Shown: in pieces, positions 28,277 to 37,617 of the stretch
Layout: every line of letters starts with the position of its first letter
Position numbering within the stretch: position 1 is the first letter of the stretch
Assembly: GCA_023212695.1 (NCBI GenBank)
Contig: JALCCG010000210.1
Location: 1 to 37,668, forward strand
DNA: 37,668 nt
Origin: Sporisorium sorghi
Lineage: Eukaryota; Basidiomycota; Ustilaginomycetes; Ustilaginales; Ustilaginaceae
Direction: 5' to 3'
Made by a program: the position numbers and the translations under genes
Notes under the pieces: model-generated
What the model was told of the DNA's origin: nothing
Seen by the model: the letters and a program-made list of their open reading frames with translations, nothing else
The model's database searches: none

Positions 28277-30646
28277 ATGTCGGCATCTCCTCACGTCCCT
28301 AAAGGACAAGGACTGCGCTTCAACAAGCAGGGAAAAGCAAGCTACGCAAGCTACGCAAAGGCTTCGGCTGCCAAGGATGCGGCGGCGGCAGATGCTCTGC
28401 TGTCACGTCGCAATGCTCTGTTGCAGGACTATGCCAGAGCACATCAGAAACCTGCTTGGTCACCATCCATTTCGGCTGCCTTCCGCTTTCTAGTCATCAT
28501 TCGCGTATCTTCGGCCATGTATTCTGTCATCAAGGACTGCGACGAGTCGTTTGGCTATTGGGAGCCGCTCCATTTGCTCGTCTTTGGTCGAAGCGGACAC
28601 AAGCATGCTTCGGTGCCCTTCCAGACGTGGGAGTATTCGCCTCAGTTCGCCATTCGATCTTGGGCGTTCATCGCTCACTATCTCCCTCTCGCAAAGACGC
28701 TGGCTCACTTTGGCCTGGGCAAACGCCAGGTGTTTTTCGCCGTTCGATTGCTGCTCGCCTTTGTCTCTTCGTTGGTAGACGCAAGGTTCTACAAGGCCGT
28801 CGCCGACGTTTTCAGCGCAAGGGTAGGACGCTACTGTCTCATGGCCATGGCAACAAGCGCTGGTATCTACGAAGCATCCACCGCGTTCCTGCCCTCAACG
28901 TTTGTCATGCATGCCACCACCTTGGCCTTTTCCTCCTGCCTCTATCCGGCACGACTGCCCTCGTCAGACCCTTCGGTCCTCTCGAATCCATCGCAACGAC
29001 CTTTCAAACCCGAGCGCCTCTTACTCTCCGCGCTCTCCTTTGCTGCAGGCGCCATCATCGGCTGGCCATACGCCATCATCCTCGCGCTTCCCTTTGTTTT
29101 CGAACAGCTCTTCCTCCGAGGCGATGACATTGTCGCAAATGGCAAGTACGCCAACTGGATCGTGTCCAGATGGTCTACAGCCATCGGTGCTGCCATCGTT
29201 GCGGGCATTGTCGCACTGCCCGTCTTTGCCATCGACACGCTTGCGTACGGCAAGCTCACCTTCGCGCCCCTCAACACGGTCCTCTACAACCTCTTTTCCA
29301 GCACAAGAGGCGCCGGCCCTGAGCTGTACGGCACCGAACCGTTCACCTACTACTTTTCCAACCTCTTCCTCAACCTTACCATCTTCTTCCCTCTTGCGCT
29401 GCTTTCGCTGCCTCTGCTGCTCGTCAGCGCACGTATCGATCCGAAGCGCTTCCAGAGGCCAGCGCTCGAATCCAAGAAAGGCCACGCATCTGTCGAGCAG
29501 CCCTCCAGCCTCTTGTCGCTTGCGCTTCTTCGCATCGCTCCTTTCTACATCTGGCTCGTCGTGCTCAGCGTCCAGTCGCACAAGGAGGAACGCTTCATGT
29601 ACCCGGCCTATACGCTCCTCTGCCTCAACGCCGCCGTCTCCCTCTACCTCCTCCGTACGCTCTCCGAGGTCGCCTTCATTCGCATTACGAAATCGCCCTA
29701 CCGTGCGTCCAAGTCGAGCCTGTTTACCACCTTCACCTCGTCGGTTCTCGCTTTAGCGCTTGTGCTTGGCGTCCTGCGATCCGTGGGTCAGCTCAACAAC
29801 TACCATGCGCCCTTTGACGTTCTCTTCCACTTTGAAGGATACGAGCTGCCTCGCATTGTGGCCGATCTGTTCCCGCAAACGCTCAGCCCGCAGATCCAGC
29901 AGCGAATCGCGCGTGGTCTCTCGCCCGTGGCGACCGAGCAGGAAAAGGAGTACAACGACCGCGGCTACGGTGCTGAGAACAAGGGCGTCAGTGTGGATCT
30001 CTCGATCGATCTTGCCCCCTTGACCACGCTCGAACAGCCAGTGAGGCTGTGCTATGGAAAGGAATGGCATCGCTTCCCTACGCACTTCCTCGTTCCCGCT
30101 GGCGTCGAGGTCGAGTGGATCAAGAGCGACTTCGACGGCATTCTCCCGAAACACTTTGACGTCGACGCCGTGTCCGCTGTCCAGCCCTCGGACGCGGTCG
30201 CACGCACACTCGATTCCACGCTCGGGTGGCTCTGGCCGTGGTCGCACATCACACGCCGTGTCCAGCCCGGCTTCAACGACCTCAACCGCGAAGAAACGGA
30301 CCGCTACGTCGACGTCGCCACGTGCGACTACCTCGTCGACCTCGACCTGCCGCACCGCAGCCTAGCCTCTAGCGAGTCGCGCCACGAACCCCGCTATGCC
30401 ACCATGTCCGACCAGTGGGACCGCGTGTTCTGCGCCGCTTTTCTCGATGCCGAGTTCAGCAGGCCCGCTGTCGACCCGCGCGATTCGTGGGTGAGCAGGG
30501 TGGCGCGCAAGGTGGGCGCGACGGTGCATCGCGCTTTCTGGCTGCCCAAGAGCTGGCCGGGCAATGCGAATATGTACGGCGATTACTGCTTGTTGCGCAA
30601 TCGCGAGAGTAGGTTCAGTCCTGCTCAGTCGGGCGCGAAGGTGTGA
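28277..30646 (+). CDS. ALG9: Alpha-1,2-mannosyltransferase ALG9
   Basis: This 789-residue intronless protein is a GT22-family, dolichyl-phosphate-mannose-dependent enzyme of the ER lumen. ALG9 adds two alpha-1,2-mannoses to the lipid-linked oligosaccharide used for N-glycosylation. The first luminal loop carries the signature KDCDESFGYWEPLHLLVFG, with the acidic residues D87, D89 and E90, followed by QTWEYSPQFAIRSW. Later HKEERFMYPAY is the second conserved loop. Multiple hydrophobic helices lie between. The C-terminal part contains the family block LCYGKEWHRFPTHFLVP. The protein is longer than yeast or human ALG9 (about 555 and 611 residues) because of an N-terminal Ala/Lys/Ser-rich extension of about 65 residues and added sequence in the C-terminal domain. 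I chose the ATG at 28277; the reading frame is open further upstream without a good start. Confidence 0.93.
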   Translation: MSASPHVPKGQGLRFNKQGKASYASYAKASAAKDAAAADALLSRRNALLQDYARAHQKPAWSPSISAAFRFLVIIRVSSAMYSVIKDCDESFGYWEPLHLLVFGRSGHKHASVPFQTWEYSPQFAIRSWAFIAHYLPLAKTLAHFGLGKRQVFFAVRLLLAFVSSLVDARFYKAVADVFSARVGRYCLMAMATSAGIYEASTAFLPSTFVMHATTLAFSSCLYPARLPSSDPSVLSNPSQRPFKPERLLLSALSFAAGAIIGWPYAIILALPFVFEQLFLRGDDIVANGKYANWIVSRWSTAIGAAIVAGIVALPVFAIDTLAYGKLTFAPLNTVLYNLFSSTRGAGPELYGTEPFTYYFSNLFLNLTIFFPLALLSLPLLLVSARIDPKRFQRPALESKKGHASVEQPSSLLSLALLRIAPFYIWLVVLSVQSHKEERFMYPAYTLLCLNAAVSLYLLRTLSEVAFIRITKSPYRASKSSLFTTFTSSVLALALVLGVLRSVGQLNNYHAPFDVLFHFEGYELPRIVADLFPQTLSPQIQQRIARGLSPVATEQEKEYNDRGYGAENKGVSVDLSIDLAPLTTLEQPVRLCYGKEWHRFPTHFLVPAGVEVEWIKSDFDGILPKHFDVDAVSAVQPSDAVARTLDSTLGWLWPWSHITRRVQPGFNDLNREETDRYVDVATCDYLVDLDLPHRSLASSESRHEPRYATMSDQWDRVFCAAFLDAEFSRPAVDPRDSWVSRVARKVGATVHRAFWLPKSWPGNANMYGDYCLLRNRESRFSPAQSGAKV

Positions 30647-30753
30647 GGTGAGGGCACAAGGATCATTTGTAGAAACACACTCAATCGTTGCACTGCCTCA
30701 GAGCATTTCTTGAATCCACAGGTCTGTGTTCTCTCGAGTGATTGAGGCTCATT

Positions 30754-30774
30754 CAGTGAGCAGTGAGCAGTGAG
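30754..30774. repeat. Three tandem copies of CAGTGAG
   Basis: Three perfect 7-bp units lie in the short convergent spacer between the ALG9 and ORC1 stop codons, in presumed 3' UTR sequence. Confidence 0.85.
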
Positions 30775-30809
30775 CACGAAGAAGCCGAATGCCATTAAAA
30801 GCGCCGGTT

Positions 30810-33776
30810 CTAGAGCATCTTCCTCAACCGCTCGTCAGGATCATGTTCGAACGCCAACCGGACCTCGTCCTCCTGACACGCCAACATCAACCTCGCGAAG
30901 CCCGCCGCCCTGCCTGTGCCCGCGCCCTGACCCACACAGATCACCAGCCCCAACGACGACAAGGCCGCCAGTGGGGCGTTGAGCGACGTCGGCTCTGCGC
31001 CCTCGTCCCACACCGTGGTGGAATGGATGGCGTACATCCTGCAGATAGCCTTATGGTGAGCTGCGACGTCTGCGAGCTCCGCCTCTGCAAGGCCGCTCCT
31101 ACGCAGGCAGGAGAGCAGGCTGAGCAGCAGAACTTTAGCATGCAATGGCAGCGAGAGGATGTGCGACACCTTGCCGGACTTGACCATGGCGTCGAGCACG
31201 CTTTTCATGTCGAGGATCGACACTGGTTTCGGGACCGTCAGGCCGGTGGTCTTGGCTTGGAGCTCGACGAGCTCGATGGAGCGGCGGCACACGTCGAGCA
31301 TGCGCCGCGCATCGCCCGAGACGTTCGAGACGCGCTTCGAGACGTACGTGATCGCGTCCAGGCTCAGCACGTCGCTGCACCCCGCGCCTGTTGCCTCGTC
31401 TGCATCCGCCGCTGTGGAAGTGTCAGAGCTAATGCCGAGGCGCGACTTGACAATCTCGACCAGCTGCCGGTCGGTATAGGGCATGAACGTGATGCGCGTC
31501 ATGCCGAGCCTGCTCGCCACTTTGGCGTTCAGCGTGCGTTCGGGCAAATCCATCGTGTTGGCCACCGCGATCACGACCAAGCGCGACCCGCGCGTGTTGG
31601 GCCAGTTGAACATGTTGTACATCACATCCTGCCTTGCCGTCACGAGCTGATCCAATTCATCCATCAGCACCACCGTCGCCGCCCTTCCCGGGCCCGCACC
31701 CACACCCGCACCCCCCGCAGCCCCCGAGAACTTGGCCCCAACCCGCGCAAAGTGCGAACTCAGCAACCCGAGCGCCGTCTTGGGCGACGTCCTCTGCCCA
31801 CCACTGATCGCGGACCACAGCAGCGTGTACGCCTGCGACGCGTCGGCGAGCTTCATCCCGTTGATCTCGACAAACGAGAACGGGTTCATCTCGTTGCGCT
31901 CGGCGCGCGTGGTGAGGGCGCGGATCACCTCGCGCACCGTGGCGGTTTTGCCGGTGCCGGGCACGCCAGAGACGTAGACGCAGCCGCCGATGCCTTCCTC
32001 GACGGCGTCCTCGACGCACGCCATGATCTCTTCGTACTGGTCCTCGCGGCAGGGGAGGTGGTCTGGGGTCGCGCCGACGTGCAGCAAGCGTTTGGCGCGG
32101 TCGTGCGCGCTCAAGGTGTGCGCTTGTTCGTGTGGCAGGAGCGAGAGCTTGGGTGGGCGTGCGGGTAATGTCGGGTGTGGCAGACTTCGCGCTTTGAGAC
32201 CCATGAGACGGGCTTTGGATCGGGGAGTGGCCTGCGCTTTAGCTGGACTCGCCAGCCCCAGCGCCATCTTCTGCGGCGTGGAAAGCACACGTCGTTTCGT
32301 CGGCGTCATGGGCGGAGCGTCTTTCGCCAGCTTGGCACGCTTCCGCGGCGTAAGGTTGAACGTCTTGCCGGCATCGTCGTCATCGTCGTCGTCGCCGTTA
32401 TCAGGCTCGAAGTCGCTGAGCGCCGCGCTGAGCTGCGAACCTTCATTGTCAGACGACTCGGGCGTGTCCAGATGTCTGGCCTTAACGAGCAGGTTGTCCT
32501 CGACCAGGAACTCGTCGCCGCTCTGGAACGAGTCGTCGGAGGCGACGTCGGAGTCGGACGAGAAGCCGTCGGCCTTTTTGCGGGTGTACTTGCGTTTGGG
32601 CTGTGCGACGCCCGCAGAGAGCGAGTCTTCCTTGCGCGGTCGGCCGGGTCGGCGTTTGGGGGTGGGGTCATTGATGTCGGCGATGGACGAGGGTGTGCCC
32701 GTGCGCCGGGTGCGAGTGGGTTTGGACGACGAGGCGAGATCCGAGGCGGAAACGACGGACGAAGGCGTAGAGGAGCGAAAGCGTCTCCGTGGCGTTTGGG
32801 GCACTTGGGTCGAAGCCGGGTTGGCGTCCCTTTGCACTTGCTCGACGAGATCCTTGACGCCTTGACCCTGCGAAGTGGCCACGTCGGAAGAGTCATCCTT
32901 TAAATCCCATCCTGCACCTTGGACTCCCTTTTCGATCAGCTTGGCCCAGTCGATCTTCCAGAAGAGTTCTCGATTCGGATCCACAGCACGCTCGCAAAAG
33001 AGATGCGTTGGGAATGATTTGTTCTTGTAGAGGGTATGCGTCTTTGCCGGCTTTTTCTTGGCAGTACCATTTGGGCTCTCAGGGCCAACTGCTGCTGCGC
33101 TTTCGCTGGAGACATTGGGTTGGATGGTCGAAAGCGCCGAGGACTCTTTGATAGCTTTTGAGCATTCCGAGAGGCTCGAGTGGATGTGCACCTTGGCGAT
33201 GATCTCGTCGACGTCGAACGAGTAGTCGTGCAGCGAAGGACCTGCTTCGAAAGTGTCGCCTTCCTTTCCTGACTTTGCACTCGTCTTTGTCCTGCGCTTG
33301 TTGAGCGAAGTCGCTTTGTGTGTGTAGTAGATCTCGTGTCGGCTGGTGATGCCAGCCATGCGTTTCTTTGCCATGGTCGACATCCATTCCGGCCAATGGA
33401 GGAGTCGACAGACACCAAAGATCTTGCCCTCTTCCGAAGCGTCTGTCCAGAGGTGGGTGAGGACGCCTGCGAGAGGAGCTTGGTAAGATGAGGGAAGGTA
33501 AACGACGTCGCCGATGCGGAACTCCTCGGGTTCGAGCGTGACTTGTTTGGAAGTGGATGGAGATGCTTTTCGAGAGCGTGGATCGCGATTCTCGTCGTCA
33601 CCATCGTCGTCGTCGTCAGAGGACAGCTCCTCGCCTTCCGAGTCTGGCACTGATTCAGTGGGGCGTGAGGTGCGAGTGAATGCCCGGAAATGGCTGGTGG
33701 AAGCGCCATCCTCGCCTGATGAGACCGGATCGAGCGGCGCAAAGGAGTATGTTGGGGCAGCGTTGTTGGGCGGCAT
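30810..33776 (-). CDS. ORC1: Origin recognition complex subunit 1 (ORC1)
   Basis: This 988-residue intronless protein is the largest ORC subunit. It binds ATP and helps load MCM helicases at replication origins. A BAH domain lies near residues 85-230 (EEFRIGDVVYLPS, then CRLLHWPEW and SRHEIYYTHKA). A long disordered, Ser/Asp-rich linker follows with an AT-hook-like RRPGRPRK and acidic runs. The AAA+ domain has Walker A GVPGTGKTATV (G609, K610, T611) and Walker B VVLMDELDQLV (D706, E707). It is followed by sensor-type motifs and a C-terminal winged-helix region. Both nucleotide-binding motifs are intact. The frame is open upstream to 33956, but the first codon there is GTG, so I chose the first ATG (33776, MPPNNAAP). 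Cdc6 is related but lacks the BAH domain. Confidence 0.95.
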   Translation of the reverse strand: MPPNNAAPTYSFAPLDPVSSGEDGASTSHFRAFTRTSRPTESVPDSEGEELSSDDDDDGDDENRDPRSRKASPSTSKQVTLEPEEFRIGDVVYLPSSYQAPLAGVLTHLWTDASEEGKIFGVCRLLHWPEWMSTMAKKRMAGITSRHEIYYTHKATSLNKRRTKTSAKSGKEGDTFEAGPSLHDYSFDVDEIIAKVHIHSSLSECSKAIKESSALSTIQPNVSSESAAAVGPESPNGTAKKKPAKTHTLYKNKSFPTHLFCERAVDPNRELFWKIDWAKLIEKGVQGAGWDLKDDSSDVATSQGQGVKDLVEQVQRDANPASTQVPQTPRRRFRSSTPSSVVSASDLASSSKPTRTRRTGTPSSIADINDPTPKRRPGRPRKEDSLSAGVAQPKRKYTRKKADGFSSDSDVASDDSFQSGDEFLVEDNLLVKARHLDTPESSDNEGSQLSAALSDFEPDNGDDDDDDDAGKTFNLTPRKRAKLAKDAPPMTPTKRRVLSTPQKMALGLASPAKAQATPRSKARLMGLKARSLPHPTLPARPPKLSLLPHEQAHTLSAHDRAKRLLHVGATPDHLPCREDQYEEIMACVEDAVEEGIGGCVYVSGVPGTGKTATVREVIRALTTRAERNEMNPFSFVEINGMKLADASQAYTLLWSAISGGQRTSPKTALGLLSSHFARVGAKFSGAAGGAGVGAGPGRAATVVLMDELDQLVTARQDVMYNMFNWPNTRGSRLVVIAVANTMDLPERTLNAKVASRLGMTRITFMPYTDRQLVEIVKSRLGISSDTSTAADADEATGAGCSDVLSLDAITYVSKRVSNVSGDARRMLDVCRRSIELVELQAKTTGLTVPKPVSILDMKSVLDAMVKSGKVSHILSLPLHAKVLLLSLLSCLRRSGLAEAELADVAAHHKAICRMYAIHSTTVWDEGAEPTSLNAPLAALSSLGLVICVGQGAGTGRAAGFARLMLACQEDEVRLAFEHDPDERLRKML

Positions 33777-34106
33777 CTTTGCTGCTGCTGCTGAGATGGT
33801 ATCGAGGTGGAAGTGAACGAAGATGAGCTTGGTGACACTTTGCGAAACCAACACTTTTCGATTTGACCCGTTTTCTGATTCTCCGTATTCAAGCAAAACG
33901 CGTGGCGTAAATTGAGGCTCCAAAATTACGAGACGCGCTTTTTCCCAAATTCGCACGAGAAAAGGAGCGCACGAACCATTCGAGATTTGCTTGTCATTCT
34001 GTGACAGTAGTTTGTTCTTCTCTCTCCACCATCAACTATCCGCATCGAACGGACAAGATCGGACCCACTCGAACAGAAGAAGGCCGAAGGATACGCTGAA
34101 TCGACC
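33777..34106. other. Divergent promoter region, ORC1 / dehydrogenase kinase
   Basis: This 330-bp spacer separates two divergent start codons and presumably contains both core promoters. I see no gene or clear regulatory motif in it. Confidence 0.65.
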
Positions 34107-35576
34107 ATGACCGCACTACGCTCGGGAGCACGGACGCTTCGGAGACAACTGATAGCCAAACATACTCGCACCTTCGCATCAACATCACATACTCGCGAGA
34201 ACCGCTACTATCCACCACCAGAACCCTTCGTCAGCAGTGCAAGCGACACCATCTCGATCGAATCCTCACCCTTCTCCACATTTGGTGCATCGCCCGACCT
34301 GCTCACTCACTACCTTTCGCTGCAACCTGCGCCGCTCACGCTGCGCCAACTCATGGCGCAGGGCCGGAAACCAGGCCAAGCGCTCACCCCTGAACAACTG
34401 CTGCTGTCCGCACAACACACGCATCGAGAGCTGCCTATCCGTCTAGCTAGGAGAGTAGGAGGATTTCGTGCGCTTCCCTTTATCGTGGGCAGCAATCCGT
34501 TCATCTCGAGAATTGCCAGACTGTACGCTTCGAGCTTCGAGACGCTTGTCAAGTTTGATCAGATTCAGACGCAGGAGGACAACCAGCGCTTTACGGCTGT
34601 AATCGAAGATCTGGTCTCTGCGCATGCGCAAAATATCCCCACGCTCGCAAGAGGTTTCCAGGAGGCGAGAAAGTACATGGATGCTCGTCAGATTTCCGCC
34701 TTTCTCGATGCTGCCATCCACTCTCGAATCGCGATCCGCATGATTGCCGAACAGCATCTGGCGCTCTCAGCTACGTCGAACCCGCAACAGCAAGAACATC
34801 ATCACGACGATCACTTGCATCCCTTCGACCCAGATCTGCCGCCGGAGGGGACAAGCAGTCAGGGCCACCACGAGTACGGCAACCCCACCGCCGTGGGCAT
34901 CATCGAGACGCAGCTGAGTCCGGCGCGCATCACGCGCATGTGCGCCGCCTTTGTGCGCGATCTGTGCGAGGGCACGCTCGGCGCTGCACCCGAACTCATC
35001 CTCGAAGGCGATCTCGATGTCACTTTTACGGGCGTGCCTGTCCATCTCGAGTACGTCATGACCGAGCTGCTCAAGAACTCGTACCGAGCCACTACGGAGA
35101 ACTACTTCAAATCTCAGAACCAGTTTTCTGCCTCATCCTCCACCACTAGCAGTAGCGCAAAGATGCCACCCGTGATCGTGACCATCGCGCAGTCGGTCAA
35201 CCACGTCTCGCTGCGCATCCGCGACCAAGGCGGCGGCATCTCGCCGTCCAACCTGCCGCACGTGTTCAGTTACGCCTTCACCACCGCCGGCAGCACCAGC
35301 GAGCTCCACGACGCAGAAGAGACCGGCGGCGGACCGTACGCCATGCAGGCCGTCGGCGGCACCGGTGGCGATGCGCTGGCCGAGATGGGCAAGATGGGCC
35401 TTGCTTCGGGATTGGGCACGCTGGCTGGATTGGGGTATGGTCTGCCCATGGCGAGGATCTACGCAGAGTACTGGAAGAACGGCTCGGCGTTGGATCTGGT
35501 CTCGCTGTACGGCCATGGGTGCGATACGTTTGTCAAGCTGCCCAGGCATATCGAGCTGTCTAACACTGTCATTTGA
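34107..35576 (+). CDS. Mitochondrial 2-oxoacid dehydrogenase kinase (PDK/BCKDK family)
   Basis: This 489-residue protein belongs to the mitochondrial kinases that phosphorylate and inactivate the E1 subunit of pyruvate or branched-chain 2-oxoacid dehydrogenase. The N-terminus (MTALRSGARTLRRQLIAKH) is Arg-rich without acidic residues, as in a mitochondrial targeting peptide. The helical regulatory domain contains LTLRQLMAQG and VGSNPFISRIARLYASSFE. The GHKL ATP-binding domain has an N-box ELLKNSYRAT (E320, N324), a G1 box DQGGGI (373-378) and a G2 box GLGYGLPMARIYAEYW starting near 441. Two low-complexity insertions are present, a His/Asp-rich one before the ATPase domain and a Gly-rich one in the ATP lid. 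Which dehydrogenase it acts on cannot be decided from sequence; yeast Pkp1/Pkp2 are the closest functional parallels. Confidence 0.9.
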   Translation: MTALRSGARTLRRQLIAKHTRTFASTSHTRENRYYPPPEPFVSSASDTISIESSPFSTFGASPDLLTHYLSLQPAPLTLRQLMAQGRKPGQALTPEQLLLSAQHTHRELPIRLARRVGGFRALPFIVGSNPFISRIARLYASSFETLVKFDQIQTQEDNQRFTAVIEDLVSAHAQNIPTLARGFQEARKYMDARQISAFLDAAIHSRIAIRMIAEQHLALSATSNPQQQEHHHDDHLHPFDPDLPPEGTSSQGHHEYGNPTAVGIIETQLSPARITRMCAAFVRDLCEGTLGAAPELILEGDLDVTFTGVPVHLEYVMTELLKNSYRATTENYFKSQNQFSASSSTTSSSAKMPPVIVTIAQSVNHVSLRIRDQGGGISPSNLPHVFSYAFTTAGSTSELHDAEETGGGPYAMQAVGGTGGDALAEMGKMGLASGLGTLAGLGYGLPMARIYAEYWKNGSALDLVSLYGHGCDTFVKLPRHIELSNTVI

Positions 35577-35912
35577 CGCAGCGCACACACGCAAACGCAC
35601 AAGCAACGCAACATTTGTACTTGTACCGCCCGATTTCTTTCAAACGCATTGCATTTCGTGAACAACAATAGCGCACCGCTCCAAGCATCTGATCATTGCA
35701 GTCCAGACTGATGGAACAGAGGGAGCACGTCTTTCCATTCTCATCACGAGGAAGGAAGGGATTAAGTTTACACAAAAGGTTACCGATCCAGAGATTATCA
35801 AGTAAGCGGGGGGTGAGACTAGGACAGCGAGAGAGGAACGAAAACTGATCCTCGCATTTCCACGGCATCGAACAGAGACGCAGCAAGGCCCAAGCGATCC
35901 TTTGCCAACCTC
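35577..35912. other. Convergent intergenic spacer
   Basis: 336 bp between the stop codons of the kinase and transporter genes, presumably both 3' UTRs. I see no gene or repeat of note. Confidence 0.65.
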
Positions 35913-36896
35913 CTAGTCCTTCTTACCCAGCGGAATGACGGGCAGGGTAAAGAACGAGTTGTACGGGCTCAAGAAGCTCGCCAGGCCGAGATAGTAACCC
36001 GCAAAGCCCGTCGCAATCCCGAACGCGCCACCAGCGGTCTGCAAGTGGGCGTTACCCGTGTACGAATGGGCCCCGAGGCAAATGAAAGTGAGCCAGAGCA
36101 AAAAGATGAGCGTGAACAGCGACACGGATCCACGCAGCGACGCGATCAAATAGATGGTCGTGATGCCGAACCAGATCCACAGGTACAGACCAATCGCGCT
36201 GTCGGCCTCGGCGGCGTACGGCGACCGGGCTGAGTAGATGCCCGGCTGGCCATCGTACGTGCCCATAAACCCAAAGAAGGGGATCAGGATCACCGAGTAG
36301 CCCCACCAGAACATGCCGAACGAACAGAACACCGTGGCACCAAACGTGTTGCCGCACGCAAACTCCCACAGACCCGCGAGGAATTGGGCTAGTCCGCCGT
36401 ACGCCAGCGCGAACCCAATGACGGCGTTGGGAAGCTCAATGCCCCGGATGTTGATGTTGTACAGCGACAGCAGCAGCGTCGTGGTCGAAAAGCCGAACAC
36501 TGTCGAAAGCCAACCAAACCAGGACGTCAAACATCGTCAGTACATTCTGTCAACCAGCGCGTATCTGCCCTTCAGCAAAACGAGAGCGTGAAACTTACCA
36601 CCAAGAGGCAGAGGATTGGCGAGCCTCCTGTGCGTGCTAGCAATCGCGAGCAGGTCGTCATCGGCAAAGTGTCCACCGGGCGTCAAGGTGCGGCTGATGG
36701 CGTTGCCGCCCGCACCGCCACCGGTGTACAAGGGAGCCTGGTGCGCCTTTTCGTTTTCAAAGCTGTGGTGTCCGTTGCCGTTGCCAACGCCGTTGGTGTG
36801 GCCGTTGTGGGCATCGTATGCGCCTGCAGCGCCGTTGGTGGTGGTAGCAGCCGAGCCAGGCGCGGCGGCGGTCATCTGGTGACCCTGTGCAGACAT
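35913..36896 (-). CDS. ATO/Gpr1/Fun34/YaaH-family acetate or ammonium transporter
   Basis: Two exons (36896-36599 and 36499-35913) with a 99-nt GT-AG intron give 294 residues. The family are six-helix plasma-membrane channels or transporters for acetate and related monocarboxylates, also linked to ammonium export in yeasts. Splicing joins HRRLANPLPLG to VFGFSTTTLLLSLYNIN. This rebuilds the family motif N-P-x-P-L-G at 94-99 directly before helix 1 and strongly supports the splice. Further family blocks are GFALAYGGLAQFLAGLWEFA, GNTFGATVFCSFGMFWWGY and AGGAFGIATGFAGYYLG. The first 80 residues are Gly/Asn/His-rich, polar and probably cytosolic. Substrate specificity is not readable from sequence. 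The gene converges on the kinase gene. Confidence 0.92.
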
Positions 36897-37569
36897 TGTT
36901 TTTTCTTGCGATGCGTGGTGAGGAGCGCAAAGGGAGGGGATGATGAAGATGGTGGTGGTTGTCGACGAGGATGCGATGGAGGAGGAGCGAGTGGAAGGGA
37001 AGAGGGGGAGAAATGGGCAGCAGGATTGGCTGGGTTGATCAAGTTGGTAAAAGACTCCAACACACGCCGAAGAGGATCGCTCGCTGACCCTAACCGGGCC
37101 TCGTCTCTGCTCTAGCGAGAGACAGAACGGCAATGACAAGGCTACCCATAGCGAAACTCTGAGCAAGTTAGCCTTTGTTGGCCCATGCTGCCCCCAAGTG
37201 CGCGCGCGCGAGGGTCATTCCTCCTCCGCACACACTGGCGACCGGGTCCAGCTTTCTACACGACCAATTTGCTACACCCGGGAAAACACAATAGCCGTGG
37301 CTTGTACGGCGGGGCAAGAATGACACATCGTGTTGGATCTCTTTAGCGTGGGACCTTCGCGCGAGTTGCATAGCGTAGCCGTGGTCTAGTGTGTTGCAAT
37401 CCCAACACCCGCTCACTCGATGCGGAGATTCAAGCGAACATATTTTTGTCTGTCACGGCGGTAAGCCGCGGAGAAAAAGGAAAAATAAAAATGAAAAAAA
37501 AAGGACGGAAAAGATCCTCTGCTAAACTTACTCTACCGCAGCATCTGCACGCCAAACAAGAAATGAATG

Positions 37570-37617
<48 letters not shown>

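Noticed and set aside
30789..32168. A 459-codon frame antisense to ORC1
   Set aside because: It is His/Arg-rich with no domain, opposite the conserved AAA+ region.
33777..33956. N-terminal extension of ORC1 to 33956
   Set aside because: The extension begins with GTG, not ATG. The sequence looks like leader DNA, and the ATG at 33776 gives a normal start before the BAH domain.
11113..36896. A biosynthetic or effector gene cluster
   Set aside because: The genes belong to unrelated housekeeping pathways. There is no polyketide, peptide or terpene synthase, no pathway regulator, and no group of small secreted genes.
37360..37440. tRNA-like pattern upstream of the ATO gene
   Set aside because: Possible A-box and B-box words are present only weakly (GATTCAAGC does not fit the B-box consensus), and I could not fold a cloverleaf.
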